From Desulforamulus aeronauticus DSM 10349 (GTDB taxonomy: Bacteria; Bacillota; Desulfotomaculia; Desulfotomaculales; Desulfotomaculaceae), in assembly GCF_900142375.1 (NCBI RefSeq), contig NZ_FRAR01000010.1:100611-164610 (forward strand): DNA of 64,000 bases, written 5' to 3'. Position 1 is the first letter of the stretch. The number at the start of each line of letters is the position of its first letter. The position numbers were made by a program, and so were the translations under genes. Below, one piece after another: positions 53,354 to 62,933 of this stretch. The notes below the pieces were generated by a model that did no database searches, was not told the origin of the DNA, and saw only the letters and a list, made by a program, of their open reading frames with translations.

Positions 53354-53707
53354 CTAAGTATAGCTATCCAGGTGAAGTCCTCTAGCCCCTTCCAGTTGGG
53401 CAGCCAGCTTATCTAATTCCTCCAGGTCGAGTTCTCTTTCCTGACCGGTGGTTTTATCTTTCAGAACTACCCGCAGCCTGGAGGGCGGTTCCTTAACCGC
53501 CAGCTGGATAGGGTAGTTGAGGCTATGTGCTAGGTGATTTAAGCGTTCCACTGCTCGGTTTAACTCCGCTTTCAGTTGGTTTTTATCCTGTCCCTGTGCC
53601 TGAACCAGGGTTTCCTGCAGGCCAGCCCTGGGCTTACTAGTGTTATCCACGGCTCGAGCCAGATCATTGATAATTAGGGATTGCAGTCCACCGGCACCAA
53701 CCTTCAT
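53354..53707 (-). CDS. FlaG-like protein
   Basis: A protein of about 117 residues. The end (LRVVLKDKTTGQERELDLEE, LDKLAAQLEG) and the preceding LNHLAHSLNYPIQLAV helix-strand have the FlaG arrangement, though the KEIPPE box is altered. Start at ATG 53707 (AAAGGTGG upstream) rather than GTG 53716. It lies between flgL and hag. A second, better conserved flaG is at 35.6 kb. Confidence 0.6.
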   Translation of the reverse strand: MKVGAGGLQSLIINDLARAVDNTSKPRAGLQETLVQAQGQDKNQLKAELNRAVERLNHLAHSLNYPIQLAVKEPPSRLRVVLKDKTTGQERELDLEELDKLAAQLEGARGLHLDSYT

Positions 53708-53746
53708 ATCCCTCACCCACCTTTAACGAACACACATCGGACTCGC

Positions 53747-53770
53747 CCCTACAGAGTACAATACACATTT
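53747..53770. repeat. Interspersed repeat GTACAATACACATTT, copy B
   Basis: CGCCCCTAC followed by GTACAATACACATTT (53756-53770), the same order as copy A at 26751-26775. Located between the FlaG-like gene and flgL. Confidence 0.55.
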
Positions 53771-53792
53771 CTATAATAGAAAAAAGTAAAAT

Positions 53793-54767
53793 TTATCTTA
53801 GGAAATCCAGCAAACTAGATTTTAAAATTTGACTGCCAATAGCCAGGGATGCTTGATAGGTAACGATCTGGTCTGCCACTTCGATAGACAACTTGGGTTT
53901 ATCGGTATCAGAAATTATGCCCAGGCTGCCCTCCAGTTTAATATTTTGATCCAGCAGTTGATCGCTTAGGGCATCAAAGTGACTATACCGCGCCCCCACA
54001 AAGACTCGTTTTTGCATTACTTGGTCAGATACCTTTTGCAGTTCGCCGATACTGGTTTGCATACCTGCTTGATCATTGGCCCGCAGTCGGTCTCTAAAAT
54101 CAAATAAAGCCTGAAAAACACCGGCATCAACCTTGTAAACATCTCCGGTATACGTGTCCAGGGGCGGCGGCGCAGTTCCCGCAGGTAGCTTAGTGCCTGC
54201 CCCGAAGGTACCGGGAACATCGGGGTCGGTTGAGATACCATGAACATTAATGGGGTATTCCGTATGGGCTGCTACTTCCCGTACCACATCGTCCATGAAG
54301 CCAGTGAAAAATATTTCGTCTCCGATTCTTTTAAAGGGTGGCGCACCACTATTCGAGCCGGCAAAAATGTATTTAGTGCCTACGGAAGAATTACCTAGAT
54401 CCACAAGTTGATCAATGGCGCGGTCAATTTGCTCAGCAATGCTTTTTCTGTTATCTTCCTCGTAGGTACCGTTGGCTCCCTGTACTGCAAATTCATAGGC
54501 TTTCGTCAAGAGATCCCCTGTAGTGCCAAGCACAGCATCGTTCATACCCATGTAGGATAGACCATCGTCCAAGTTTCTTTGGTATTGCTCATTATAGATC
54601 AAGTTACCTTTAATACCTAAAAACTGACCTAAAACGTTGGGGTCATCGCTGGGACGCAACAGGCGTGATTCGGAGGCCAGCTGTTCCTGGCTGCGGGCTA
54701 CCCTGGCCATATTTTTCTGAATGCTATTAACCATGTTGCTAGTCATATAGTTATTGGTTATACGCAC
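53793..54767 (-). CDS. flgL: Hook-filament junction protein FlgL
   Basis: A 324-residue FlgL with flagellin-like terminal helices (MTSNMVNSIQKNMARVARSQ at the start, YQASLAIGSQILKSSLLDFL at the end) and the GTKYIFAGSNS motif. Three bases after flgK. Confidence 0.95.
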   Translation of the reverse strand: MRITNNYMTSNMVNSIQKNMARVARSQEQLASESRLLRPSDDPNVLGQFLGIKGNLIYNEQYQRNLDDGLSYMGMNDAVLGTTGDLLTKAYEFAVQGANGTYEEDNRKSIAEQIDRAIDQLVDLGNSSVGTKYIFAGSNSGAPPFKRIGDEIFFTGFMDDVVREVAAHTEYPINVHGISTDPDVPGTFGAGTKLPAGTAPPPLDTYTGDVYKVDAGVFQALFDFRDRLRANDQAGMQTSIGELQKVSDQVMQKRVFVGARYSHFDALSDQLLDQNIKLEGSLGIISDTDKPKLSIEVADQIVTYQASLAIGSQILKSSLLDFLR

Positions 54768-54770
54768 TGC

Positions 54771-56270
54771 TTACACCCCCATGCGGTTAATAATGACATC
54801 TAACATCTCGTTGATGGTGGTTATCATTCTGGCCGAAGCTTGGAAGCCGGATTGGAACTGCATCATTTTCGTTAGTTCTTCATCTGTTTGTACTCCGGAA
54901 ACGGAATCCCGCAGGTTGGTAATTTGTCTCTTGATGGCTTCCTGGTTACCAGCCATATCGTCGGCGCTTTTGGCACCATTACCCACTTGGGTAACCAACA
55001 GACTGTAATAGTCGCTGAAGGTATTATCCTTAAGCGCAGGGATATCTTTGTCCCTCAGTTCCGCGATAAAACGCGCCCGGGAGCCATCTATATTAGTACC
55101 AGGATCTTTTCTAATTACATCCTTTACCCCAAAATCACCGTTAACCAAATCCCCTACAAAAAAATCGGGATGTGTCGGAACTGTTTCCGGGTAAGGATTT
55201 GTGAGGGGGGGATTCGTTGTATTAATTGTCTCATTGGACTTCTTAATTGAATCCCGCAGGGCGACAGCAATGCTATTTAACTCAATCTTTTGCTGCATAA
55301 TGATTTGTCTGCTATTTTCTAACCCCAGCAAGGAGCCGAATTCCCCGAACTTGTTGCCAGAGGGTATCTCTTCCTTCTTCGTTAAGTTAATTGATTTCGT
55401 AGCAGACAGTCCTAGCCGTATTTCTTTGTTTACAACATCATAGGATAAGGACAGTTTTTCTAGAGTAACAACTGCTTCGGAGCCGTCGTCTTTAAAAACA
55501 GTTTCCCCAAAAAACTTTACCTCCAAAGCGCCGTTGGGTTGGCCCTTCGTGCTGCCGTCGTTGATTTGAACGGGTCCGTAATGGCTTAGTTCCTCCAGCA
55601 GCACATCTCTTCTGTCTAAAAGATCATTGGGTTGTTGGCCCGCCTCATACACTCTTTGGATGGATTTAGTAACACTGCCAATTTCCGTTAATATAGTATT
55701 AATGCGAGTTACCTGGTCAACCAGCATACCGCTTTCAACAGTGGTGCCTGAGATAGTGGCTACACTTCTTTCAATGCTGTCAAGCTGGTTGTAATTAGCT
55801 TTCATTAAGGTTGCCAAGGTATGGCCAAGTTCAACCACCGCAGATTTAACTCCTAAATCTGAGGGGTTATTGTTAAGATCCATCCAGCTCTTAAAAAACT
55901 CTACAATTTTTTTACTGGTTCCATCATTAGCAGGCTCGGCAAAACAGGCTTCAGCCCGTTGCAACACAGCAATCTGGTCTTCCCAGTAGCCACTGTCGGT
56001 ATTCGCCTTGCGAACGTTATTATCCAGATATTCATCCTTTATCCGGCGAATATAATCCACCGTGGCACCAGTGCCAAATTGCCCCGGTGTGCAGGAGCTG
56101 TTAAGAGTCGGATTGGTGTAGGGATCGGTAGTCCTGATCACCGCTTCCTGCCTGGAATAGCCGGGTGTGCTGGCATTCGCTAAATTTTGCCCTGTTATAT
56201 CCAAGGCATTCTGGTGAACTGCAACACCTCTGCGGGAAGTTTCCAATCCAAGCCAAGTTCCTATTGCCAT
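54771..56270 (-). CDS. flgK: Hook-filament junction protein FlgK
   Basis: A 499-residue FlgK: the N-terminal rod motif (LDITGQNLANASTPGYSRQE) and the C-terminal segment (MMQFQSGFQASARMITTINE). It joins FlgL to the hook and needs FlgN, encoded just upstream. Confidence 0.95.
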   Translation of the reverse strand: MAIGTWLGLETSRRGVAVHQNALDITGQNLANASTPGYSRQEAVIRTTDPYTNPTLNSSCTPGQFGTGATVDYIRRIKDEYLDNNVRKANTDSGYWEDQIAVLQRAEACFAEPANDGTSKKIVEFFKSWMDLNNNPSDLGVKSAVVELGHTLATLMKANYNQLDSIERSVATISGTTVESGMLVDQVTRINTILTEIGSVTKSIQRVYEAGQQPNDLLDRRDVLLEELSHYGPVQINDGSTKGQPNGALEVKFFGETVFKDDGSEAVVTLEKLSLSYDVVNKEIRLGLSATKSINLTKKEEIPSGNKFGEFGSLLGLENSRQIIMQQKIELNSIAVALRDSIKKSNETINTTNPPLTNPYPETVPTHPDFFVGDLVNGDFGVKDVIRKDPGTNIDGSRARFIAELRDKDIPALKDNTFSDYYSLLVTQVGNGAKSADDMAGNQEAIKRQITNLRDSVSGVQTDEELTKMMQFQSGFQASARMITTINEMLDVIINRMGV

Positions 56271-56286
56271 ATCATACCCACCTTAC

Positions 56287-56781
56287 TTAAATTGATTTAT
56301 TCATGGTAGAAACAGTTGCCCTTTGCTGCCTAACTTGACCCGTCCCTTGGTAGGTGGTGCCAATGGCTGGCTGCAAAATAGCACGGAACTTCTGTAAAAA
56401 AAGCATCCCGTTGTTGCTTAAGGCATTGTTTAGTTGATTCACTGCCGCAAGCTGTTCAAGGTTGCTGTTCATTTCTTGGGCTAATGAAGACAAGCCATTG
56501 TCCGAGGGAACGTGGTTCATAAGATGTTTGAGGGTAACGTCCTCGGGCAAAGCAAAGTATTGGGCCAGCTTGGTCTGCAGCGCTTCTCTGGTCCGCTCTT
56601 GGGCAGTTAAATTTTCCGCCAGCGCCTGCTGCTGTTTAACTGCTGCCGAGATGGCGGAAATGTCGTTTTCCTGCAGGGCGTGGTTGTGTGCTTTGGCTGC
56701 GGTCAGCAGTTCTGTTATTGTTTTGCTTTGTTCTGTCAGTATTTGCTTTAGTTCAAAAAATAAAGACTCCATCTGCACCAT
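56287..56781 (-). CDS. flgN: FlgK/FlgL chaperone FlgN
   Basis: A 164-residue helical protein of the FlgN family (LTEQSKTITELLTAAKAHNH, AAVKQQQALAENLTAQERTR). Three bases after flgM and 16 before flgK, the standard flgM-flgN-flgK order. Confidence 0.88.
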   Translation of the reverse strand: MVQMESLFFELKQILTEQSKTITELLTAAKAHNHALQENDISAISAAVKQQQALAENLTAQERTREALQTKLAQYFALPEDVTLKHLMNHVPSDNGLSSLAQEMNSNLEQLAAVNQLNNALSNNGMLFLQKFRAILQPAIGTTYQGTGQVRQQRATVSTMNKSI

Positions 56782-56784
56782 CCT

Positions 56785-57081
56785 TTAAATCTCTTTGTCC
56801 AGGAGCCTATCTTGAAGAATGCCGTCTGCAATTTTATAAGCATCCGGCTGGTAGCTGCCGGACTTAATCTCTTTGGTAAGGTTACGCACCAAATCTTGCC
56901 GCACTTCAGGCAGATTTTTTAGGGCAATTTCAATTTCTTTTTTAAAGCTTGCTTCTTTAGAAAGCTGCACGGAATCCCCCTGGTTTTGGTTGGCCTGGGT
57001 TTTTCCATTGGCGGCTTGATTACGGTTATAAGCCTTGAGTGCATCGGTGGTGGGTTTAAAGCCGGATCCTGACACTTTCAT
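56785..57081 (-). CDS. flgM: Anti-sigma factor FlgM
   Basis: A 98-residue FlgM with the conserved C-terminal part (VRNLTKEIKSGSYQPDAYKI, ADGILQDRLL). It holds SigD until the hook is complete and it is exported. It lies behind its own consensus sigma-28 promoter, giving feedback. Confidence 0.93.
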   Translation of the reverse strand: MKVSGSGFKPTTDALKAYNRNQAANGKTQANQNQGDSVQLSKEASFKKEIEIALKNLPEVRQDLVRNLTKEIKSGSYQPDAYKIADGILQDRLLDKEI

Positions 57082-57149
57082 TTACATCACGCCCTTGTTA
57101 TCTCTCTGTGTTATGTTTATCACATCTCTGTTGTCTCTCTCTGCTATTG

Positions 57150-57176
57150 TTATCGGCAACTCAAGGTCTTTCTTTA
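57150..57176 (-). promoter_or_regulatory. Consensus sigma-28 (SigD) promoter for flgM-flgN-flgK-flgL
   Basis: The minus strand reads TAAA (57173-57176), exactly 15 bases, GCCGATAA (57150-57157), an exact match to the sigma-28 consensus. The leader to flgM is about 65 bases and has repeated AGAGAGA tracts. Confidence 0.93.
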
Positions 57177-57185
57177 TACGATTTA

Positions 57186-58268
57186 TTAAAAAACCGCTTG
57201 AATTTCCTGGGCAATTTGTGGTAAAGGTACTATTTTTTTGGCTGCACCCAGATCAACGGCTGCCTTCGGCATACCGTAGACCACACAGGTACTCTCATGT
57301 TCTGCGATGGTGGGGCCGCCTTGCTCTTTGATGTTCAGCATACCCTGAGCACCATCCCGGCCCATGCCAGTAAGGAGTACACCAAGGGCTCGACAACCGT
57401 AGATTTCGGCAGCGGAATTCATCACCCAATCCACCGAGGGACGGAAGCCACCCGGGGCCAGGGGCTGGCCTTGGTTCGTAAGGGTTACGGTGGCACCACT
57501 GCCACGGGAGCGGAAGTTGAGATCAAAACCTGCCGGAGCAACCAGCACCTGGCCGGGTTTCACTTCGTCACCCTCTTCGGCGTGGCGTACAGTGATGGCA
57601 CTTTTCTTATCTAAATGTTCAGCCATAGATTTAGAAAAACCCACCGGGATGTGTTGGACAATCACCACGCCGGCAGGTAAATTGGCAGGTAGATACGGTA
57701 TTATTTGCTGTAAGGCAGCAGGTCCACCGGTGGAGCAGCCAATGACCACCAGGTCTATTTTACCGCAAACCTGAGGTCGCCTCACCGGTGTAGTAAGAGC
57801 GGGTTTGGGCGGCATGACCGGGGATTTAGGCCGGGGCGGCGGGGGCAGCGTGGTTTTAACCACTCGGCGCAGGGAAACCCTGGCGGCCACCTTTAGCTTG
57901 GTTTTTAAATCCTCCACCATTCTGGGGAGGTCTGCTGAGGTGCCGGGCTTAGGCACGAAGTCCACCGCACCGGCAGACAGGGCATCCATGGTGGCCCGGG
58001 CACCTTCGTGGGTGTGGGCACTGAGCATCACAGCCGGCGTAGGGCACTCCACCATCATACGGCGCAAAGTACCAATACCGTCCAACTTTGGCATTTCCAC
58101 ATCTAGGGAAACCACATCGGGTTTGAGGGTTTTGATGAGTTGCAGAGCTTCCAGGCCGTCGGCAGCAGTGCCCACTACTTTGATGTCCTTGTCTTCCTCC
58201 AGCAGGCGGCTAATCAGCCGCCGCATAAGGGAGGAATCATCTACGACAAGGACCTTAACCGGCAGCAT
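57186..58268 (-). CDS. cheB: Chemotaxis methylesterase/deamidase CheB
   Basis: A 360-residue CheB. The receiver domain has Asp10-Asp11 and phosphoacceptor Asp56. A proline-rich linker leads to the esterase with catalytic Ser (GCSTGGP), His (VIVQHIP) and Asp (TGMGRDGAQG). Overlaps cheA by 14 bases. Confidence 0.97.
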   Translation of the reverse strand: MLPVKVLVVDDSSLMRRLISRLLEEDKDIKVVGTAADGLEALQLIKTLKPDVVSLDVEMPKLDGIGTLRRMMVECPTPAVMLSAHTHEGARATMDALSAGAVDFVPKPGTSADLPRMVEDLKTKLKVAARVSLRRVVKTTLPPPPRPKSPVMPPKPALTTPVRRPQVCGKIDLVVIGCSTGGPAALQQIIPYLPANLPAGVVIVQHIPVGFSKSMAEHLDKKSAITVRHAEEGDEVKPGQVLVAPAGFDLNFRSRGSGATVTLTNQGQPLAPGGFRPSVDWVMNSAAEIYGCRALGVLLTGMGRDGAQGMLNIKEQGGPTIAEHESTCVVYGMPKAAVDLGAAKKIVPLPQIAQEIQAVF

Positions 58269-60345
58269 AGGCTGCCTCCTCGGCCCCCAGATCTTTCACC
58301 AAACCTCGCACATCCACAATCAGGGCTACTTTACCATCGCCCAGGATGCAGGCACCGGATAAGCCGTGTACTTGACCCAGGTAATCACCGAGGGATTTAA
58401 TAACAATTTCCTGTTCACCCATAAGTTTATCCACTACCACAGCAATGCGTTTATCGCCGGAGCCCAGAATCACCACAAACATTTTGCTGTCTTCGGCACA
58501 ATCGGCACAATTGAACATCCGTCCCAAGCGGGCCAGAGGTAGAATGCGATCCCGCACCACAATAACTTCACTGTTGCGAATGCGGCGAACATCTTGATCG
58601 GTAATGCGGATGGTTTCTGATACATTGGTTAAGGGGAAAGCATAGACTTGCTTGCCCAGAGTAATCATTAAGGCGCGAATAATGGCCAGTGTCAGGGGCA
58701 GACGGATGGTAATGGTGGTACCTGCACCAAGTCTGGTGTCCATCTCTACGATACCATTGATTTGCTCAATGGCGGTATTCACCACATCCATACCAACACC
58801 TCGGCCCGAGAGGTCACTGACTGCATTATTTTTGGTGGAGAGGCCAGCCCTGAAAATAAGTTGCAGCGCTTCCCGGTCACTCATGCGATCGGCGGTTTCA
58901 CGATCTACAAAATCCATTTCTACCGCTTTATTTCTAATCTTGTTGGCATCGATACCCCGGCCGTCATCCTGTACGGTAATGACGATGTGGCTTTCCGCGT
59001 AGGAGGCTTTTAGCAGCAGGGTACCCATGGCAGGTTTGCCCGCGGCCAGCCGCTCCTCCGGTGTTTCAATGCCGTGGTCGATGGAGTTGCGTATGAGGTG
59101 GATTAGGGGATCGCCAATCACTTCAATAACGTTGCGATCCAGTTCCGTTTCTTTCCCTTCCACCACAAAGTCAATTTCTTTATTCAGCTTCTGGGCGGTA
59201 TCCCGTACCATCCGAGGAAAGCGATTAAATAGCTGGGCCACCGGCAACATGCGGGCCTTCATAATTTGCTCTTGTAAATCGCCGGTAACTTGACCTAAAT
59301 GATTAGAAATCTCGTTAATGGATTCTACCAGATCATCAGAACCAAAACGGGATTCAAAAATTTCGGCAAAGCGATTAAGGCGGGTACGGTCGATGACCAG
59401 CTCGCCTACCAGGTTCATCAGATTATCCAGTTTGGTAACATCCACCCGAACGGTTTTAACAGCCTTTTTCTCTGAAGATTCCTGTTGTTTAGCTATGCCG
59501 TTTTCCTGGACTACCGGGACAGTTCCCACGGCTTCCTTGACAACAGCCTTTTCAACATAGGATTCCACTTGCTGCAGTACCACTGGCTGCACATCCGCAT
59601 CGGCTACTTCCGAAATGGTAATCATTAAGTTTTTGATGCGATCGGCATCTTCCTTGGTAATAAGTACCACCTGAAAGCCAACATCGTATTTACCATCCTG
59701 GATTTCTTCGACAGGGGGTTCACTTTTGAGAATTTCTCCGTTTTGTTGGAGGGTTTCAAAAACCAAGAAAGCCCGTACGTTTTTCATCTGGCAGTCTCGG
59801 TCAATATCGATAGCCACCCGGAAGCATTGGTAACCCCTTAGCTCTGCTTCCCGGATAACATTTTCCTCTACATCACCAATCTCAATCCAGCCACGATCCG
59901 GTGCAACTTCATTAACAGGGGTGGTTGCTTGGCTAGCCTCCGGAGTTTCGTTATGCTGAGCCTGCCCCCCTCCTTCTACAAAAGCTTTGATTTTCCCAAC
60001 TACGGAAGAGGTGTCCACAGCCGGGCCATCCCCGGTCACTTCATCCTTCAAAGCCTTCAAGGTATCCAGAGCCTCAAAAAGCACATTAACCATGACGGAA
60101 GTCACATGAATTTCGCCATGGCGGATCTTATCAAATAGATTTTCCATTTCGTGAGTGAGACTGGCCATCCCTTGGTAGCCCATAATCCCCGAGGAGCCCT
60201 TAATGGTATGAGCTGCCCGGAAAATCTCCTGGATGATATCAGGGTTTCCTTCATCCCGCTCCAAGGCCAGCAGTCCGTCGTTAATAACTTGTATTTTTTC
60301 TTCCAGCTCATCTATAAAAACACCAATTTCAAGATCTGAAAACAT
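58255..60345 (-). CDS. cheA: Chemotaxis histidine kinase CheA
   Basis: A 696-residue CheA: HPt domain with phospho-His46 (AAHTIKGSSG), P2-type CheY-binding region, dimerisation domain, ATPase (NSIDHGIE N-box, DDGRGID and GRGVGMDV G-boxes) and CheW-like domain. Takes receptor signals to CheY and CheB. Confidence 0.97.
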   Translation of the reverse strand: MFSDLEIGVFIDELEEKIQVINDGLLALERDEGNPDIIQEIFRAAHTIKGSSGIMGYQGMASLTHEMENLFDKIRHGEIHVTSVMVNVLFEALDTLKALKDEVTGDGPAVDTSSVVGKIKAFVEGGGQAQHNETPEASQATTPVNEVAPDRGWIEIGDVEENVIREAELRGYQCFRVAIDIDRDCQMKNVRAFLVFETLQQNGEILKSEPPVEEIQDGKYDVGFQVVLITKEDADRIKNLMITISEVADADVQPVVLQQVESYVEKAVVKEAVGTVPVVQENGIAKQQESSEKKAVKTVRVDVTKLDNLMNLVGELVIDRTRLNRFAEIFESRFGSDDLVESINEISNHLGQVTGDLQEQIMKARMLPVAQLFNRFPRMVRDTAQKLNKEIDFVVEGKETELDRNVIEVIGDPLIHLIRNSIDHGIETPEERLAAGKPAMGTLLLKASYAESHIVITVQDDGRGIDANKIRNKAVEMDFVDRETADRMSDREALQLIFRAGLSTKNNAVSDLSGRGVGMDVVNTAIEQINGIVEMDTRLGAGTTITIRLPLTLAIIRALMITLGKQVYAFPLTNVSETIRITDQDVRRIRNSEVIVVRDRILPLARLGRMFNCADCAEDSKMFVVILGSGDKRIAVVVDKLMGEQEIVIKSLGDYLGQVHGLSGACILGDGKVALIVDVRGLVKDLGAEEAAYAAG

Positions 60346-60362
60346 GTTCGTACCTCCTAGGC

Positions 60363-60845
60363 TTAGGCGCCAAAATTAGCCTGCATAAGTTGGTCCTTTT
60401 CTTCCTCCAGTAAGACCCTGTTTTGATCCAACAAGATAATCAGTCGTTGTTCTAAGACAGCAATACCCCTTAGGTAGGCAGCATCCACACCATTGACCAC
60501 CGGTGGAGGTGGTTCGATGGTGGTAAGAGGAATCCGCAACACTTCTTGTACGGAGTCTACGATCATGCCGATGGTCTGCCCGGATACTTCCACAATGATA
60601 ATGCGGCTGGCCTGGGTGCGCTGGCTTTGACCCAAACCGAAACGCAGCCCAAGGTCAATAACAGGAATAATGCGCCCCCGCAGGTTGATAACTCCCTCCA
60701 CAAAATGAGGGGTGCGTGGAATGCTCGTAATAGTTTCCATACGAATAATTTCATAAACGGAATTAATATCTACCCCGTAAACTTGCTCCATTAGTTGAAA
60801 TACGACTATTTGTTCTTCCTGTGCACTCAGCACGTTATTAGCCAC
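60363..60845 (-). CDS. cheW: Chemotaxis coupling protein CheW
   Basis: A 160-residue CheW (VVFQLMEQVYGVDINSVYEI, GVINLRGRIIPVIDLGLRFG). Couples receptors to CheA. Six bases after motB. Confidence 0.96.
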   Translation of the reverse strand: MANNVLSAQEEQIVVFQLMEQVYGVDINSVYEIIRMETITSIPRTPHFVEGVINLRGRIIPVIDLGLRFGLGQSQRTQASRIIIVEVSGQTIGMIVDSVQEVLRIPLTTIEPPPPVVNGVDAAYLRGIAVLEQRLIILLDQNRVLLEEEKDQLMQANFGA

Positions 60846-60851
60846 TGGGGA

Positions 60852-61634
60852 TCACTCCTTTTTGTCCATTGGTATTGACATACTCTTGATAATCGCCTCA
60901 GGCTCCACTTCCTGGAACTTGGTTCTTAAAACAATTATATCAACCCGCCGGTTCTGTTGGCGGTTGGCATCCGTATCGTTAGGCATCCTGGGGCGATACT
61001 CTCCATAGCCAGTGGCCGAAAGTCTATCCGGCGGTATAGAGCTAAACTGAATTAGCCGGTGAACTACTGTGGCAGAACGGGCTAAGGACAACTCCCAGTT
61101 GGAAGGGAATCTGCCGGTACGGATAGGCAGATTATCGGTGTGTCCTTCTACCCGGATGTAGTTCGGGGTTTGGTGTAAAATAGCCCCAACCGTATCCACA
61201 ATCTCCCTGGAGAAATTATTTAAAGCATCACTGCCTAAAGGGAAAAGCACCACATCCTGAAAGCTTACCACAACCCCTCTTTCTTCAATGGTTACGGTTA
61301 CTTTGCCGGCTAAGCCTTGCTGATTGACGTACTCCTCAATCTGTTTTTTGATTCTTTCCATACTTTCCTGTTCGGCTTTTTCCAAGCCGGCTTCCAGTTC
61401 CTTAGCTTCGCCCACTCCGGGCACAATAGATGGCCCGCCATTATCCAGGATGCTTTGACTGCCCCCCATGCTTTTCGATAGGGAAGCGGCAATGGCATGG
61501 TATTTGTTGGCATCTATCTTACTCAAAGTATACATCACAATGAAGAAGATTAGTAGTAGGGTAATTAGGTCAGAGTAGGTAATTAACCATCTCTCGTGGT
61601 TTTGCTTTTCGCCCTCTTCGCCCCGTCTTTTCAT
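60852..61634 (-). CDS. motB: Flagellar stator protein MotB
   Basis: A 260-residue MotB with a single span containing the proton/sodium-binding Asp22 (TYSDLITLLLIFFIVMY) and an OmpA-type peptidoglycan-binding domain (VEGHTDNLPI, NRRVDIIV). Starts 1 base after motA. Confidence 0.96.
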   Translation of the reverse strand: MKRRGEEGEKQNHERWLITYSDLITLLLIFFIVMYTLSKIDANKYHAIAASLSKSMGGSQSILDNGGPSIVPGVGEAKELEAGLEKAEQESMERIKKQIEEYVNQQGLAGKVTVTIEERGVVVSFQDVVLFPLGSDALNNFSREIVDTVGAILHQTPNYIRVEGHTDNLPIRTGRFPSNWELSLARSATVVHRLIQFSSIPPDRLSATGYGEYRPRMPNDTDANRQQNRRVDIIVLRTKFQEVEPEAIIKSMSIPMDKKE

Positions 61635-61635
61635 T

Positions 61636-62412
61636 TTATTCTTCCTCTCCTACGGGTTGTTTGAATTGAGCCGGCTTAATAAAGGCATTCAGTCTTTCCC
61701 GAATAATCGTAGGGTTATAGCCCGCCTGCAAAGCCAGGATGCCTTCAATCATCATTTCCCTCATAATTAGTTCTTTTTTGCTGAGGTTCTTTAATTTGGA
61801 ACCAATGGGTAGCCAGAAAATGTTGGCCGAACCAACACCGTAGAGGGTGGCAATAAAGGCCATGGCGATGGCTGGTCCCAAGCTGTCCGGGTCGGACAAA
61901 CTACCCAACACATGCACCAAACCCATAACAGTACCGATAATGCCCATAGTAGGAGCATAGCCACCGGCTGCTTCAAAAATATGTACACCTACCTGATGCC
62001 TTTCGTAGGAAGCGTAAACCTCGGTTTCTAAAATACTGCGAACCATCTCCGGGTCGGTACCATCCACCACCAATTGCATCCCTTTGCGGAGAAATAAATC
62101 TTCAACCGTATCTAACTGACTGTCGAGATAAAGCAAACCTTCCCGGCGGGCTTTCTCTGACAGTTCCACAATTAAGTTAATGGTTTCGGTAAAATCCGGT
62201 ATTTTTTTAGCAACGGCTGTTTGGATTAGTCTGGGGATAGACAAAACCTCATGGGTAGAGAAAGCAACCACCGTGGCACCGATGGTGCCACCAATTACGA
62301 TAATAAAGGCACTTGGGGATAAAAGAGCACTGGCATGACCGCCTTCCATAAGAAAACCACCAACCAGGCAGATAAAAGCAAGTAATAGTCCCACCGGGGT
62401 CATAATTTCCAA
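61636..62412 (-). CDS. motA: Flagellar stator protein MotA
   Basis: A 258-residue MotA with four spans and a cytosolic loop (LLYLDSQLDTVEDLFLRKGM), plus the PTMGIIGTVMGLVHVLGSL signature. TTG start at 62412 or ATG at 62403. First gene of motA-motB-cheW-cheA-cheB. Confidence 0.95.
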   Translation of the reverse strand: MEIMTPVGLLLAFICLVGGFLMEGGHASALLSPSAFIIVIGGTIGATVVAFSTHEVLSIPRLIQTAVAKKIPDFTETINLIVELSEKARREGLLYLDSQLDTVEDLFLRKGMQLVVDGTDPEMVRSILETEVYASYERHQVGVHIFEAAGGYAPTMGIIGTVMGLVHVLGSLSDPDSLGPAIAMAFIATLYGVGSANIFWLPIGSKLKNLSKKELIMREMMIEGILALQAGYNPTIIRERLNAFIKPAQFKQPVGEEE

Positions 62413-62850
62413 TCAAGTCACATCCTCATAAAAAATCAGTTAAATTTGACAAATTAGAACTCGTGTAATTTTACGACTTATTGCCCCCAAAATCCTGCAT
62501 TAAGAGTTTTTTTAAGAAGAAGTTAGTAAATTTTTAATATTTTCCCTGGTAATTTTGTTATACCTACATTGAAACAATACGTATCCCCTTTCTTCATGTA
62601 TAATGTAATGAAATTACCGGAAGGTCTGGTAACCTTGATTCTTTCCCTGATAGCAGCAGCACAGGATCTACACCCAGCGTCCCTTATGTAATAAATCGGC
62701 AGTTATGTTCGATATCTTAAGGGCAAACGGTCCTGTTTCCGTCACCCTGGCCAACAACTGTATAACAAGTACTCTCCGTGACTAATGGCCGGTGTTGATC
62801 TTAGGCCAAAAATTAGATAATATATAGGTGGGTTCTATACGATAGTAATA
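62413..62850. other. Non-coding gap between motA and the zinc-ribbon gene
   Basis: No gene is recognised in 438 bases. The first 170 are AT-rich and should hold the motA promoter (minus strand). TATAAT at 62599-62604 on the plus strand has no good -35. From 62605 to 62820 GC content rises. Several local pairings occur (TTACC/GGTAA at 62614-62632, CCCTTA/TAAGGG, ACGG/CCGT), consistent with a structured leader reading toward the plus-strand gene, but no known RNA family is recognised. Confidence 0.4.
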
Positions 62851-62851
62851 G

Positions 62852-62880
62852 CAGACTTCTTGGATTGGAAGTCTGTTTTT
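62852..62880 (+). terminator. First of two terminators before the zinc-ribbon gene
   Basis: CAGACTTC (62852-62859) and GAAGTCTG (62868-62875) followed by TTTTT. An 8-base stem with a U-run on the plus strand. Confidence 0.75.
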
Positions 62881-62933
62881 AGTTGGCTTCCGCCGGCGTC
62901 TCAAGACTTGGCGCAAGCCAAGTTTTTCTAAGA
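62876..62933. repeat. Recurring hairpin element, copy 3
   Basis: Read on the minus strand: TTAGAAAAACTTGGCTTG, then CGCCAAGTCTTGAGACGCC and GGCGGAAGCC. The first 18 bases are identical to copy 2 (from 8919) and the next block differs by few changes. Confidence 0.65.
62906..62927 (+). terminator. Second terminator/attenuator 20 bases before the zinc-ribbon gene
   Basis: ACTTGGC-GCAA-GCCAAGT followed by TTTT. The upstream TTGGCTT (62883-62889) is complementary to AAGCCAA (62915-62921) inside this hairpin and could form a competing antiterminator. Confidence 0.7.
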
